The notes below the pieces were generated by a model that saw only the letters and a program-made list of their open reading frames with translations, was not told the origin of the DNA and ran no database searches. From NCBI GenBank assembly GCA_003694495.1, contig RFJO01000106.1, positions 1-15,777 on the forward strand: DNA of 15,777 nucleotides, written 5' to 3'. Origin of the DNA: Candidatus Woesearchaeota archaeon (GTDB lineage: Archaea > Nanobdellota > Nanobdellia > SCGC-AAA011-G17 > GW2011-AR17). The position numbers and the translations under genes were made by a program. Of this stretch, positions 1 through 8,069 are shown in pieces (the stretch's first letter is position 1; every line of letters starts with the position of its first letter).

Positions 1-703
1 AATAAATATTCATATCACAATAATGACGATGGAAATCTACATACCTACCTACCAACCAATCATACCTAACTAAACTTTTATTTATCATAGATCCTTTATT
101 CATCATAGATTTAACAACTTTCCTAGCTTTATTTCTATACCCAACAGCATTCAATAACATGCCCCATAAGGCATTAGAATAAGAATAAAGAGCCCTATTT
201 CTATCAGAACCATCTGGCTTTACATAGAGATTTACCAAGCCACCAAACCTAACTAAACCTCTCTTCTTCATAGATTTAACAACTTTCCTAGCTTCATCTT
301 TTTTATCAACAGCATTCAATAACATGCCCCATAAGGCATTACAGCCAGAATAAACTTTCATATCCCCACCAGAACCATCTGGGTTTACACACCGACTTAC
401 CAACCCATCATCCCGAACTAAATTGCCTAAATTCTTCATTGACTCAACAACTTGAATTGATTCATCTTTTCTACCAACGGCATTCAATAATATACCCCAT
501 AAGGCATTATCGTCAGAATAAACTTTCATATCCCCACCAGAACCATCTGGGTTTACACACCGACTTACCAACCCATCATCCCGAACTAAACCTATCTTCT
601 TCATTGATTTGATAACTTTTAAAATATCATAATGTTTTAACGCTAACTCTTCTATAGTTGGGATATGAATCTTTCCAAGGATTTTCTTTTCAAGTTCATT
701 CAT
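1..703 (-). CDS. Tandem helical-repeat protein, C-terminus off the window (partial)
   Basis: The reading frame is open without a stop from an ATG at 703 to the left edge (234 codons), so the 3' end is missing. The protein is built of repeats of about 55-56 residues, with three copies and the start of a fourth. Each contains a NALWGMLLNAV-like helix, a VVxSMK helix, a GLV segment and a PDGS turn followed by a YS pair. The pattern (aromatic turn, N-A-L helix, helix, DG turn) resembles alpha/alpha-toroid or six-hairpin enzymes and repeat scaffolds; that is a resemblance only. No signal peptide or catalytic motif is visible. The start is supported by GGTGA 6 nt upstream, which overlaps the TGA stop of the vWA gene (stop at 710), so this gene is the third in that operon. 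Two repeats are identical at DNA level, a sign of recent duplication. Function unknown. Confidence 0.8.
   Translation of the reverse strand, partial: MNELEKKILGKIHIPTIEELALKHYDILKVIKSMKKIGLVRDDGLVSRCVNPDGSGGDMKVYSDDNALWGILLNAVGRKDESIQVVESMKNLGNLVRDDGLVSRCVNPDGSGGDMKVYSGCNALWGMLLNAVDKKDEARKVVKSMKKRGLVRFGGLVNLYVKPDGSDRNRALYSYSNALWGMLLNAVGYRNKARKVVKSMMNKGSMINKSLVRYDWLVGRYVDFHRHYCDMNIY
346..590. repeat. Two identical 77-bp direct repeats, 168 bp apart
   Basis: Positions 346-422 and 514-590 are identical over 77 bp; the offset of 168 bp is exactly 56 codons. They encode the segment from the GLVRDD turn through PDGSGGDMKVYS in two neighbouring protein repeats. The intervening 91 bp and the two other protein repeats differ at DNA level. 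Exact identity in frame points to recent duplication or gene conversion within the coding sequence. Confidence 0.9.
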
Positions 704-709
704 TTTCTC

Positions 710-2608
710 TCACCTGTAAAATCTGTCTGTAATGTCTATCAAAAAATCATAAAAATCATCTTCTTTTTTTATGTATTTGACTATAACACCACCTTGCCTT
801 ATGTACTCACTAAACTGGGTTGGTTCACCAATCTGAATATGAATACAATAGTTGTTTTCATTAACCTCTAACAACTTTTGTGCAACTATGTCAGCATTTG
901 CAATATCACCATCAGAAATCGTAAGTATGATGCTATTCGTTCTCTCAACATACTCTTCAATTAATTCCAAATTAATAAAGGTGCCGCCACGTTGCGGGCT
1001 TAACGCCAATCTTCTTGAGTCTTGATAACCTTCTGCACAAAGGGTAGACTCGCTGAAATTGGCAAAAGCCAGATCACTGCCAGCAATGCCTAGGTCTTTA
1101 AACCTTTGTTCAATAATAAAATAACCTATCAAAGCCACATGATAACGAGAATTATACCGCCATTGAACCGTTCCTTTGGGATTAACGACGTCGCCAAGGG
1201 GAGGACCTTCAGGCATCGGTTCCAACATGCTGCCTGATGTGTCAAGCATACAAAAAGCAAAGTCAGGCTTATCATCGTAACCATCTGTTGCTTTAACACT
1301 TATCTCATATTTATACCGGGCAACAAGAAGGTCTAAGGATGAACCATTAAAACCTACGCCAACAATGTCACTAACGCTATTTTCTTCATAATCAAAACTC
1401 TTTTCTCCTATGTTTATAATAGGAAACGTTTTTGCTTCAGTTGGTGGCATGACTAATTCAAATACCTTATCTGATGCAAGAAGCTCATAAAGGTTTTCAA
1501 GGTACTCAAAGTTTTCCATCCAGCCAGGCATTGTACCAGCCTCACTACCACCAAAATAACTTCTTATTATGTCTCTTTTAGTATCTTTCCTGTTAAGTTC
1601 ATCGCTAAAACCATCCCTATATTCAAAATTGTTGTCAGAACCAGACTGAGGTTTTCCAAAGATCTTATTTAAGATTTCATCTAAGTCTTCACCTTGGGCA
1701 GAACCGTTATCATCTGAACCGGAAGAGCCTGAATCAGAACTCTCAGAACCGTTATCACCTGAATCAGAAGAATCTGAGTCAGAACTACCAGAACCAAACA
1801 AGTTTTGTTGATTCATATCCTTGTCAAAAAGCTTACCAATTTCCTCGCCATAAATCCTAGCAATATCTTCCCAATTATTTTCATCTTTCAAATATTCTCT
1901 TATTCTTTCAACATCTTTTACTTTAACAGTCTTTGAACCTTGTTGCACAATCGTTGTCATAGAAGATATGCCAGTCCTTTCAAGAAAGTTAGTTATTGCT
2001 GTATTTACTTCAGGATCATAAGTTAAAGCAGGCTTAATAAGCTCCTTTGCAGGTTTTGTGCCAAACAAGTAAAGACTAAGCCTTGCATAAGCTTCATAAA
2101 TTTTGTTAAATTTCCCGGCAAGTTTACTTTGCTCATACAAAAACAAATAAAAACCATTCATCGTGCTTAAACCAGTATCATCATCTACTTTTCTCAAAAT
2201 AGTATTATCAATCAAATCAGTTAAACTATTAGCAAGGTAAGCCAAACTAGCTTTGTCTTCAATCCCTGTCGACTTGTATAACGGGTCAAGAAAAGATTTG
2301 GCAAGTACCTGCACGTTACCTGGACAGCCTTTTTCTTTTCTGCTTCCCCTATGACCAATCTCATGATAAAAAACGTCCCTTACCAAAACTTCCAAGATTT
2401 TTTCATCGTCTATGTTCATTTTTGAAAGAAACGAGGATAGCTGGGGGGATGAATTTTCCTTAAGCCAATCAGGGTTGTAGTTTAGGATAAGTTCATGGTT
2501 TTCAAGATTAATCTGGCCACTACTTATATCCCCCTCTCTTAAATCAATCTTTTTAAAAAAATGCTGCTCTCTCCTAATTCTTTCAATAACCTCATCAAGT
2601 TTACTCAT
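710..2608 (-). CDS. vWA-domain protein with N-terminal HExxH motif (MoxR partner)
   Basis: About 632 residues. The N-terminal part carries HEIGH at residues 82-86, a zinc-metallopeptidase-type motif in a hydrophobic helix context. A Ser/Asp/Gly-rich low-complexity linker follows at about 270-307, partly built of a repeated 45-bp unit. The C-terminus is a von Willebrand factor A domain whose metal-site motif DTSGS starts at D456, with a later TISDGD strand. An alternative start at 2668 exists, but I chose the ATG at 2608: it overlaps the upstream stop by 8 nt and has GGTGA 8 nt before it. Known context: MoxR AAA+ ATPases and vWA proteins are usually encoded together and work as a pair in metal insertion or protein remodelling. 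Whether the HExxH is catalytic is not shown; I could not identify a third metal ligand. No signal peptide or membrane segment is seen, so it is probably cytoplasmic. Confidence 0.85.
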   Translation of the reverse strand: MSKLDEVIERIRREQHFFKKIDLREGDISSGQINLENHELILNYNPDWLKENSSPQLSSFLSKMNIDDEKILEVLVRDVFYHEIGHRGSRKEKGCPGNVQVLAKSFLDPLYKSTGIEDKASLAYLANSLTDLIDNTILRKVDDDTGLSTMNGFYLFLYEQSKLAGKFNKIYEAYARLSLYLFGTKPAKELIKPALTYDPEVNTAITNFLERTGISSMTTIVQQGSKTVKVKDVERIREYLKDENNWEDIARIYGEEIGKLFDKDMNQQNLFGSGSSDSDSSDSGDNGSESSDSGSSGSDDNGSAQGEDLDEILNKIFGKPQSGSDNNFEYRDGFSDELNRKDTKRDIIRSYFGGSEAGTMPGWMENFEYLENLYELLASDKVFELVMPPTEAKTFPIINIGEKSFDYEENSVSDIVGVGFNGSSLDLLVARYKYEISVKATDGYDDKPDFAFCMLDTSGSMLEPMPEGPPLGDVVNPKGTVQWRYNSRYHVALIGYFIIEQRFKDLGIAGSDLAFANFSESTLCAEGYQDSRRLALSPQRGGTFINLELIEEYVERTNSIILTISDGDIANADIVAQKLLEVNENNYCIHIQIGEPTQFSEYIRQGGVIVKYIKKEDDFYDFLIDITDRFYR

Positions 2609-4601
2609 TGTCCGATTCACCTGACAAAAAATCATCAAGGCATTCTTCCATGAAAGCCCATTCGCCACTAGTTATTTTTTTATACTCTGTCTTTAGCTTA
2701 TCTTTCCTAAGCTCAGCCAACCTTTCATTTAACTTCTTAACTAGGGCACGCTTGAATGTTCCTTTCTTCTCTTTCGGAATAAAGCTTATCTCACTTTGAG
2801 ATAATCTATCATCTAAACGCCTTTCAAGATTGAACTCATAGGCTTGTTTAAACTCAGGCAATTCTAACACTTTTTCCCTGAAGTTTTCATCTTCATTTCT
2901 TAATGTAGCATAAACACTATTTTTAAATTCATCCATTTGAATTCTCACCCTTTCAATAAATTCATCATAAGGGCAAAGACTATCTTTAGCAAACATGGAT
3001 TTGTATTCTTTTTTGCTTAACTCAGCATAACGAGATAATTTATCAAGTTGATTGTTAACGTTAGGCAAGTTGGATGCAATGTAATCTAAATACAAATCTT
3101 CAGGGATTTCGTGTGAGGAATAAACCTCATCAAATACAGACCTGGTTAATTCTGTAAATTCGTCAGCACATTGTTCCTTATATTCTTCTACTGTTAAAGG
3201 CCTCCTAACCATAAAGGCTTCTTTTATTTTCTGAGAAATTTCTTTATATTCGCCAGAATGGCCAAGTCTTGCATAAACTTGTTCTAAAGATTTTAAGTTT
3301 GATTTTTTAGCTTTTAAGTCAAAATGCTTCCTTTTAAACCCTTCAATCTTATCAAATTCATCATGCAAAGTTTCAACAATCCTTTCTCTCAATGACTTGA
3401 AAACCAACCCTTCGATACCTCTTTTTTCTTTTACCAACCTTGGATTTGCAACGCCTTTGTAAGGTGCAACAAACTCGTAAGCCAAAGTCAAACTTTCTAT
3501 TGGATCAATTTCAGTAGCATCTTTAAGCCTTGCAACCATCTCTAAACCCCTTGCCAAAAATTTGACAGCATCAACCGAACGCTGGTCAAGGCCATTAAAA
3601 ATACCACACAACTGTGTCTGTTTTTCGCATCGTTTACAATCAATGGGCCAATTGATGTGCTTTTTGCTAATACCATTTGAACCGCCATACTCAGAGTTAG
3701 TACATAAACCTAAACCTTTCTTAAAATATAGCAGGATGGCTCTCTCTTTGGGCGTAACAGGTGTATGTTTTATTGCCTTTGTTGTTTCTTCCAAAAATTT
3801 AACCAAATCGCCTTTAGCAGACTTAATAATGCCTGGTTTTTCCTGCCTATCAATAAGTTTCCTGTCATCTCCATAGTTTATTTCATATGCAGTAAAATCT
3901 AATATAACCCTGAACCTTGACCACATAGCAGGGTCCATGTTGAAAGTGCCGCTAAAATCTTCTGGGTTTGATGCAGCAATGCCAGAATAATAACCGTTGC
4001 CTAACTCTATAATCTTACCATCGTGCAAAATCTCACCGTTCATTAAACCATAAAAAAGGTTCATTACAATCTCAGGGCAACGGTTAAACTCGTCAATGAA
4101 AAAAGCTTTAGTACTTATACGCTTTAACTCGATAAGATCAGAGGTAGTGATAGAATATTTCTCAATTATTTCATCCCTTTTCTCTTTAGATATTTTCTTC
4201 CAAACAAGCTTCAATTCGCCTGATGGTGATTGATCATAAGATTGAACAAGGTATTCTAAAGTCCCGTTAGCATAAATAGGCTTTATTTCCGGAAGATTGT
4301 CTGCCTGACCTTTAGCTAATGATATGTTCAATCTTTGAAACAAATCTCTTGGACGATAATCTGCCCTGCCCTCTTCCCATAAAGCATGCTCTTCACCTGC
4401 AAAAAATTTGTAATAAAAATCACGCATAAGCTGGGTTTTACCAGAACTTTGCAAACCCCTGTAATGCTGTGGCAAACCGGCCAATAAACCAGCAATGCCT
4501 ATGTCAGCAAGATATATGTCAGTATTGCCAATTACACCAACAACATTTGTGTTAACGTAATTTTCAACTTTCAAATCATCATATGTTATTTTCAATTTCA
4601 T
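2601..4601 (-). CDS. MoxR-like AAA+ ATPase with Cys-cluster insert and long C-terminal extension
   Basis: 666 residues, about twice the length of a typical MoxR protein. Visible AAA+ elements are Walker A GLQSSGKT (49-56), Walker B AFFIDEFNR with D170-E171, sensor-1 asparagine N212 in ASNPEDF, and a likely arginine finger at R229 or R231 in MWSRFR. After the core there is C300, C322, C325 and C332 (C-X21-C-X2-C-X6-C), a possible zinc or iron-sulfur site. The last 250 residues or so are charged and probably helical. It is the first gene of a minus-strand operon with the vWA and repeat genes, and its stop overlaps the vWA start. By family it should hydrolyse ATP as an oligomeric ring and act with the vWA partner on a client protein; the client is unknown. 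CobS-, CbbQ/NorQ- and GvpN-type ATPases are relatives by motif, but nothing here identifies those pathways. Confidence 0.85.
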   Translation of the reverse strand: MKLKITYDDLKVENYVNTNVVGVIGNTDIYLADIGIAGLLAGLPQHYRGLQSSGKTQLMRDFYYKFFAGEEHALWEEGRADYRPRDLFQRLNISLAKGQADNLPEIKPIYANGTLEYLVQSYDQSPSGELKLVWKKISKEKRDEIIEKYSITTSDLIELKRISTKAFFIDEFNRCPEIVMNLFYGLMNGEILHDGKIIELGNGYYSGIAASNPEDFSGTFNMDPAMWSRFRVILDFTAYEINYGDDRKLIDRQEKPGIIKSAKGDLVKFLEETTKAIKHTPVTPKERAILLYFKKGLGLCTNSEYGGSNGISKKHINWPIDCKRCEKQTQLCGIFNGLDQRSVDAVKFLARGLEMVARLKDATEIDPIESLTLAYEFVAPYKGVANPRLVKEKRGIEGLVFKSLRERIVETLHDEFDKIEGFKRKHFDLKAKKSNLKSLEQVYARLGHSGEYKEISQKIKEAFMVRRPLTVEEYKEQCADEFTELTRSVFDEVYSSHEIPEDLYLDYIASNLPNVNNQLDKLSRYAELSKKEYKSMFAKDSLCPYDEFIERVRIQMDEFKNSVYATLRNEDENFREKVLELPEFKQAYEFNLERRLDDRLSQSEISFIPKEKKGTFKRALVKKLNERLAELRKDKLKTEYKKITSGEWAFMEECLDDFLSGESDNE

Positions 4602-4780
4602 TTTGCCTAACCTGTGAAAACTTTATAATCATGGAAATTGTCACCATTTAATAATAACCAATATATAAATGTTTTGCATTTTTGAAGTACATATGGTTAT
4701 ATAAGCTCTATCCAAAACCAGTTTAAAAAATCCAATGAAACAAGCATAGCATAAACAAAATATACTGGGGGTAACAAAAA
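4602..4780. promoter_or_regulatory. Divergent promoter region between MoxR operon and Lrp gene
   Basis: On the plus strand, TTATATAA at 4697-4704 is a TATA-like box that would place transcription start near 4728. GGGGGT at 4767-4772 is the ribosome binding site for the Lrp gene, 8 nt before its ATG. On the minus strand, ATTTATATAT (4670-4661) is a TATA-like box for the MoxR operon. TTATAAAG (about 4628-4621) is a closer alternative that would give a nearly leaderless transcript. The Lrp protein could autoregulate here, but I see no clear palindromic operator. Confidence 0.5.
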
Positions 4781-5263
4781 ATGAAAAAAAGATTGACTAA
4801 AGATGAAAAAGATTTGCTGCTAATATCGGCACTGAGAGAAAATTCAAGGCAAACATTGTCAAAAATAAGCAAAAAAACGTCAATGCCTTTGTCAACAATA
4901 CATGACAGGATAATGTCATTGAAAAGAAGGTCCTTGGTAAAATATACAGCGCTTGTAGATTTTACACTGTTGGGGTTTAATACCAGAGCCTGTATGCTAA
5001 TAAAAGTCGACAAAAAGCAAAGAAAAGAACTTAAACAGTTCCTTGAAAACTCGTCCAATGTTAACTGGCTGGCAAAAATAAATAACGGGCATGATTTTAT
5101 GGTAGAATTAGTGTTCGAAAACATAAAAAATATGGAAGATTATGTGGAAAAGGTTGAGCAAAAGTTTGAAGTGCAAAATATGCAGACATTTTACATTGTA
5201 GAAGATATCAAAAAAGAGAAGTTTCTTGCAACGCCAATGGCAGCTAAACTGAGAATTGCTTAA
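4781..5263 (+). CDS. Lrp/AsnC-family transcriptional regulator
   Basis: 160 residues, the usual length for the family. The N-terminal 60 residues form a winged helix-turn-helix: a DEKDLLLISALRENSR helix, an LSKISKKTSMPLSTIHDRI recognition unit, then LKRRSLVKYTALVD as the wing, the typical Lrp order. The remaining part (about 65-145) fits the RAM/effector domain: LIKVDKKQ strand, GHDFMVELVF, and a helix with NMEDYVEKVE. Such proteins bind DNA as dimers or octamers and often respond to amino acids. The start has a good ribosome binding site and a TATA box upstream. It is divergent from the MoxR operon and upstream of the cyclophilin gene, so either could be a target; its ligand cannot be read from sequence. 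Confidence 0.92.
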   Translation: MKKRLTKDEKDLLLISALRENSRQTLSKISKKTSMPLSTIHDRIMSLKRRSLVKYTALVDFTLLGFNTRACMLIKVDKKQRKELKQFLENSSNVNWLAKINNGHDFMVELVFENIKNMEDYVEKVEQKFEVQNMQTFYIVEDIKKEKFLATPMAAKLRIA

Positions 5264-5269
5264 CTTTGT

Positions 5270-5312
5270 TAATAAAATATTTAAATTAATTAATAATTCA
5301 CTAGATAAAATG
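5270..5312 (+). promoter_or_regulatory. TATA-like box for a possibly leaderless cyclophilin mRNA
   Basis: AAATATTTAAAT at 5276-5287 is centred about 29 nt before the ATG at 5310, and no purine-rich ribosome binding site lies between them. This is the spacing expected when the mRNA starts at or near the start codon. The gene may therefore be transcribed separately from the Lrp gene ending at 5263. Confidence 0.4.
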
Positions 5313-5867
5313 GTGAAAACAAGAAATGTATTATGGTTTTTATTTGTGTTAGCTCTAGGCATTGTAATATTTAAGACTCATGCGGTTGATAATGTGTTAA
5401 CCGGGAAAAGTGTTCTTGACACACAGCAATCGTCGAATAGGTTTGCAATAATAAAAACAGACAAAGGCAATATTAAGTTTGAGTTGTTTGAAAAACGTGC
5501 GCCAATTACCACAAAGAATTTTATTGACCTGGCAAAAAAAGGATTCTATAACGGACTTACTTTCCACAGAGTTATCCCAGGGTTTGTTATACAAGGCGGA
5601 GATCCGAACGGCGACGGGACCGGCGGACCTGGTTACACAATAAAAGACGAGTTTCACCCGGAACTTAAACATGATAGTAAAGGCATTGTATCAATGGCCA
5701 ACCGCGGCCCAAATACGGGCGGGAGCCAGTTTTTTATAACACTTAATCCTCAACCCCACCTAGACGGAAAACATTCTGTGTTCGGGAAAGTTGTTGAAGG
5801 CCTTGACATTATAGACAAGATCCAAAAAGGCGATGTCATGAAAGAAGTTATGATAGTGGATAAATGA
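5310..5867 (+). CDS. Membrane-anchored or exported cyclophilin-type peptidyl-prolyl isomerase
   Basis: About 185 residues. MVKTR is followed by a hydrophobic stretch (roughly residues 6-22: NVLWFLFVLALGIVIF), a signal anchor or signal peptide that would place the domain outside the membrane. The cyclophilin domain covers about 45-185: FHRVIPGFVIQGGD, GTGGPGYTIKDEF, SMANRGPNTGGSQFF and LDGKHSVFGKV. By comparison with human cyclophilin A, the catalytic Arg (FHR), Phe, Gln (IQGG), Ala (MAN) and His (GKH) positions are kept. The cyclosporin-contacting Trp is His here (PHLDGKH), as in many microbial cyclophilins. The reaction is cis-trans isomerisation of Xaa-Pro bonds. A longer frame with a TTG start at 5256 exists; I prefer ATG 5310 because the extra residues are not family-like and would overlap the Lrp gene. 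The stop overlaps the next ATG (ATGA). Confidence 0.93.
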   Translation: MVKTRNVLWFLFVLALGIVIFKTHAVDNVLTGKSVLDTQQSSNRFAIIKTDKGNIKFELFEKRAPITTKNFIDLAKKGFYNGLTFHRVIPGFVIQGGDPNGDGTGGPGYTIKDEFHPELKHDSKGIVSMANRGPNTGGSQFFITLNPQPHLDGKHSVFGKVVEGLDIIDKIQKGDVMKEVMIVDK

Positions 5868-6415
5868 ACATCGCCCATTTTTTTTATGAAATTGAAATAA
5901 AGTCTTTAGTTAAGTATCCCCAATTCAAAAAGCTTGAACTTATACTGGATAAAGAGTTTGAACTGCTTTATACACAAACAGCTACTACACAGATATTAAC
6001 CCCAGGAAGTGTAGTGTTCAAGTTTAATGATAAAGGAGATTATAGTTTTTTAATAAAAGATTACGGCGACAGAATTATAAAGAGGGTTAATGAAACAAAA
6101 ATAGATGAACAGAATTATAAACGGTTCTTAAAAGCTAATCTTGACAAAGGTAAAAAGGTCTGTATGAAGTGGCAGGCTAAGCAAAGAGTATATAAAACAG
6201 AAATTTGTGGTGATGAGTATAAGCTCATGTTGCAAAATATTACGAATCTTGGGTATATGTTAAATGTATTGCATAAAAGAAAATATCTGGATGATGTTAG
6301 CAAGCATGCGTTTAGAATAAGAAGGCTTATTGTGTCTTTTGGCCTTGAAGCTATAACGCCAAGCAGGTTTAGGGATGCTATAGTGGAGTATAAAAAGATA
6401 AGGTACACTTACTAA
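5864..6415 (+). CDS. Hypothetical protein, basic, coupled to cyclophilin gene
   Basis: 183 residues, not recognised. It begins with an ATGA overlap with the cyclophilin stop, so translation is probably coupled. The N-terminal half looks beta-rich (VVFKFNDKGDYSFLIKDYGDRII). The C-terminal half looks helical and basic (VLHKRKYLDDVSKHAFRIRRLIVSFGLEAI, split here for description). The two cysteines (KVCMKW and EICGDE) are 16 apart. No signal peptide or transmembrane helix is visible. Basic character would allow nucleic acid binding, but there is no motif to support it. Its stop codon overlaps the stop of the convergent Nre gene. Confidence 0.7.
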   Translation: MNIAHFFYEIEIKSLVKYPQFKKLELILDKEFELLYTQTATTQILTPGSVVFKFNDKGDYSFLIKDYGDRIIKRVNETKIDEQNYKRFLKANLDKGKKVCMKWQAKQRVYKTEICGDEYKLMLQNITNLGYMLNVLHKRKYLDDVSKHAFRIRRLIVSFGLEAITPSRFRDAIVEYKKIRYTY

Positions 6416-7620
6416 AAATATTGAAATAATCTTTTTTGGTTGTTTATATATTCTAAAATCTTGCTTTTATTAAGGAAATAGTTTATGTTAATCCTAAACT
6501 TGTTATATATTATTTTTCTGGCACTGTCCAACATTTCTTCTTTTGAAGAAAATTCTAAACCTTTTGTCGATAAGCATTTTCTTACTGCTTCCAAAACAAC
6601 CCAAACGCCTAATGGAGTATCATATGATAGTTCAGTAAACCTTAAAACCAAAACTTTAGCTTGGCGCCGTAAAGAGTTAAGCTTTTCTAACACTGCAAGC
6701 CTTGAAGCATAATAACCCCCAACACAGTTTGAAGCGTAAGATGTTCTGCCATCGTAAAACTCGTGGTCTGTAGTGTAGTCTAAACTTGAACCTACGTATG
6801 TCTCAAAAAGTTCGTAAGACCAAACGTCTGGAAAGAATAAGATTAAAAAGTAATTGTGAAGGTAACCGGAAAAGTATAGCCTGTAGCCGGTTGAGTCGTT
6901 GTCCTTAACCTTGTTCAAAAGGAACTTGCCTAAATTGTCGTGGACTGCGGTTATGGACCACTTAGTTGGCACTAACTTGCGCTGGGATTTTATGCCTAAG
7001 TTGCCGATAGAAAGAAGCTTGATTAACGAGTTCTCGTCAATTTTGTTTTTGTAAAGGTAAGATAATGCGTCAGATGATTTAAAGTCTGTGTCGTAAACTG
7101 TCTTTTCAATTTTTTTGTTAACTGACGGGTTTGATGATAGCTCAGCTTTCAACAAAGACGCCTGCGGACCGTGCGGAAGGTTGATGTTGTCAAAATTTAA
7201 CTTTGATTTTGGTTTGTTTGATAAACTAATATCAACGTCTGTAGGTTTCAAAGACAAGGTAAGTTCTTGCGCAAGTTCAAGAAGCTTGTTAGATTGTTGT
7301 TTTACAGTAACATTAAACTTGGAGTTGATTAAAGACGAGCGTAAACTGAGGATGTTGGATTTGCCAAAGTCTTCACTTGCCCAAAATGTGGGCGAGTCGT
7401 AAATCCAGGCGTTCTTATCCCTGACTGGAGGAGACAATATTCCAACGTTTACATGAGGGTAACCGTACTCGCCAACAAAAACTGAAGGTGAGGTGCCTTC
7501 TAATTCATTGCCTTTTAACAGGTTAACTGGTTTGAATAAGTATTGGGGAGAAGAGTGTTCTTTACATAAACGTTTTTTTGAGTTGAATGGGAGAGGTTTT
7601 TTACAAATTAAACACTGCAT
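6412..7620 (-). CDS. nreA: Archaeal Nre-family DNA repair protein with C-terminal PIP box
   Basis: 402 residues. The N-terminus has C3-X2-C6-X12-C19-X2-H22, a zinc-binding knuckle. Family motifs include HGPQASLLKAEL and RKLVPTKWSITAVHD, the hallmarks I recall for the Nre (DUF650/DUF651) proteins. The last eight residues, QKRLFQYF, fit the PCNA-interacting consensus Q-x-x-L-x-x-aromatic-aromatic exactly. Established knowledge: archaeal Nre proteins have been linked to DNA damage repair and to PCNA binding through such a tail. NreA versus NreB cannot be settled from sequence alone. The start is ATG at 7620 with no clear ribosome binding site. AT-rich sequence at 7631-7651 may hold its own promoter, although the gene follows the glycosyltransferase pair on the same strand. 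Confidence 0.9.
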   Translation of the reverse strand: MQCLICKKPLPFNSKKRLCKEHSSPQYLFKPVNLLKGNELEGTSPSVFVGEYGYPHVNVGILSPPVRDKNAWIYDSPTFWASEDFGKSNILSLRSSLINSKFNVTVKQQSNKLLELAQELTLSLKPTDVDISLSNKPKSKLNFDNINLPHGPQASLLKAELSSNPSVNKKIEKTVYDTDFKSSDALSYLYKNKIDENSLIKLLSIGNLGIKSQRKLVPTKWSITAVHDNLGKFLLNKVKDNDSTGYRLYFSGYLHNYFLILFFPDVWSYELFETYVGSSLDYTTDHEFYDGRTSYASNCVGGYYASRLAVLEKLNSLRRQAKVLVLRFTELSYDTPLGVWVVLEAVRKCLSTKGLEFSSKEEMLDSARKIIYNKFRININYFLNKSKILEYINNQKRLFQYF

Positions 7621-7652
7621 AATGTCAAAAATTTATTATAACTTAAAATAAC

Positions 7653-8069
7653 TTACGGTAAATTTAAGTAACGATTTAGACTATGGCTAAAATGAATGAT
7701 TGGATCTGAATGCCAGCGCCGGCTTTTTTCAACTTTAACTTTAAACTCTTGCTCTTCATTTTTTGAAAGTTCTTCAAGGTTACCGTAACAAAATGTGCCG
7801 TTGTAAAAGTTTAAGTTATCTAACCTTAACTTCCTGTCAGCTAAGATTTTGCCAGCAGTTTTACTAAAACTTACCAGGTCCCATGCTTCAAAATAATCAG
7901 CTAAACTATAATGATATATCAAGCCGCGATAAGTAGGAGATGATGTGCCAAGCTGGGACTTGTCTTTAACAACATAAATGAATGGCAACTCAATTATGTC
8001 TGATACGCCAAGGCCTAGCTTGACCCTTTCCTCTAATGATAAATTTAAACTGTAAACAAAAAATTTCAT
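7653..8069 (-). CDS. Small hypothetical protein coupled to the glycosyltransferase
   Basis: 138 residues, not recognised. The start is fixed by an ATGA overlap with the stop of the upstream GT2 gene, so the two are translationally coupled. It ends 32 bp before the Nre start. The protein is mixed alpha/beta, with an early IIELPFIYVVKDK strand, aromatic-rich YRGLIYHYSLADYFEAWDLV, and a C-terminal WHSDPIIHFSHSLNRYLNLP. The repeated histidines near the end (WHSD, IHFSH) could bind metal, but this is speculative. No membrane segment is seen. Coupling suggests either a partner of the glycosyltransferase or a coexpressed protein linked to Nre. Confidence 0.7.
   Translation of the reverse strand: MKFFVYSLNLSLEERVKLGLGVSDIIELPFIYVVKDKSQLGTSSPTYRGLIYHYSLADYFEAWDLVSFSKTAGKILADRKLRLDNLNFYNGTFCYGNLEELSKNEEQEFKVKVEKSRRWHSDPIIHFSHSLNRYLNLP

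Noticed and set aside
1686..1800. Repeated DNA in the vWA gene as a possible mobile or CRISPR-like repeat
   Set aside because: The repeats encode an in-frame Ser/Asp/Gly linker with a 45-bp period and no spacers, so they are a low-complexity coding tract.
2609..2668. Upstream start for the vWA gene
   Set aside because: It would overlap the ATPase gene by 68 nt. The ATG at 2608 has a GGTGA site at the right distance and the short overlap usual in this window.
4723..5124. Minus-strand open frame across the Lrp gene
   Set aside because: It lies antisense to a clear Lrp/AsnC protein, has no family features and no ribosome binding site; a shadow frame.
5256..5309. TTG-initiated extension of the cyclophilin gene
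   Set aside because: It would overlap the Lrp gene, adds residues unlike a signal peptide start, and has no ribosome binding site. The ATG at 5310 directly precedes a good signal-anchor segment and has a TATA box at leaderless spacing.
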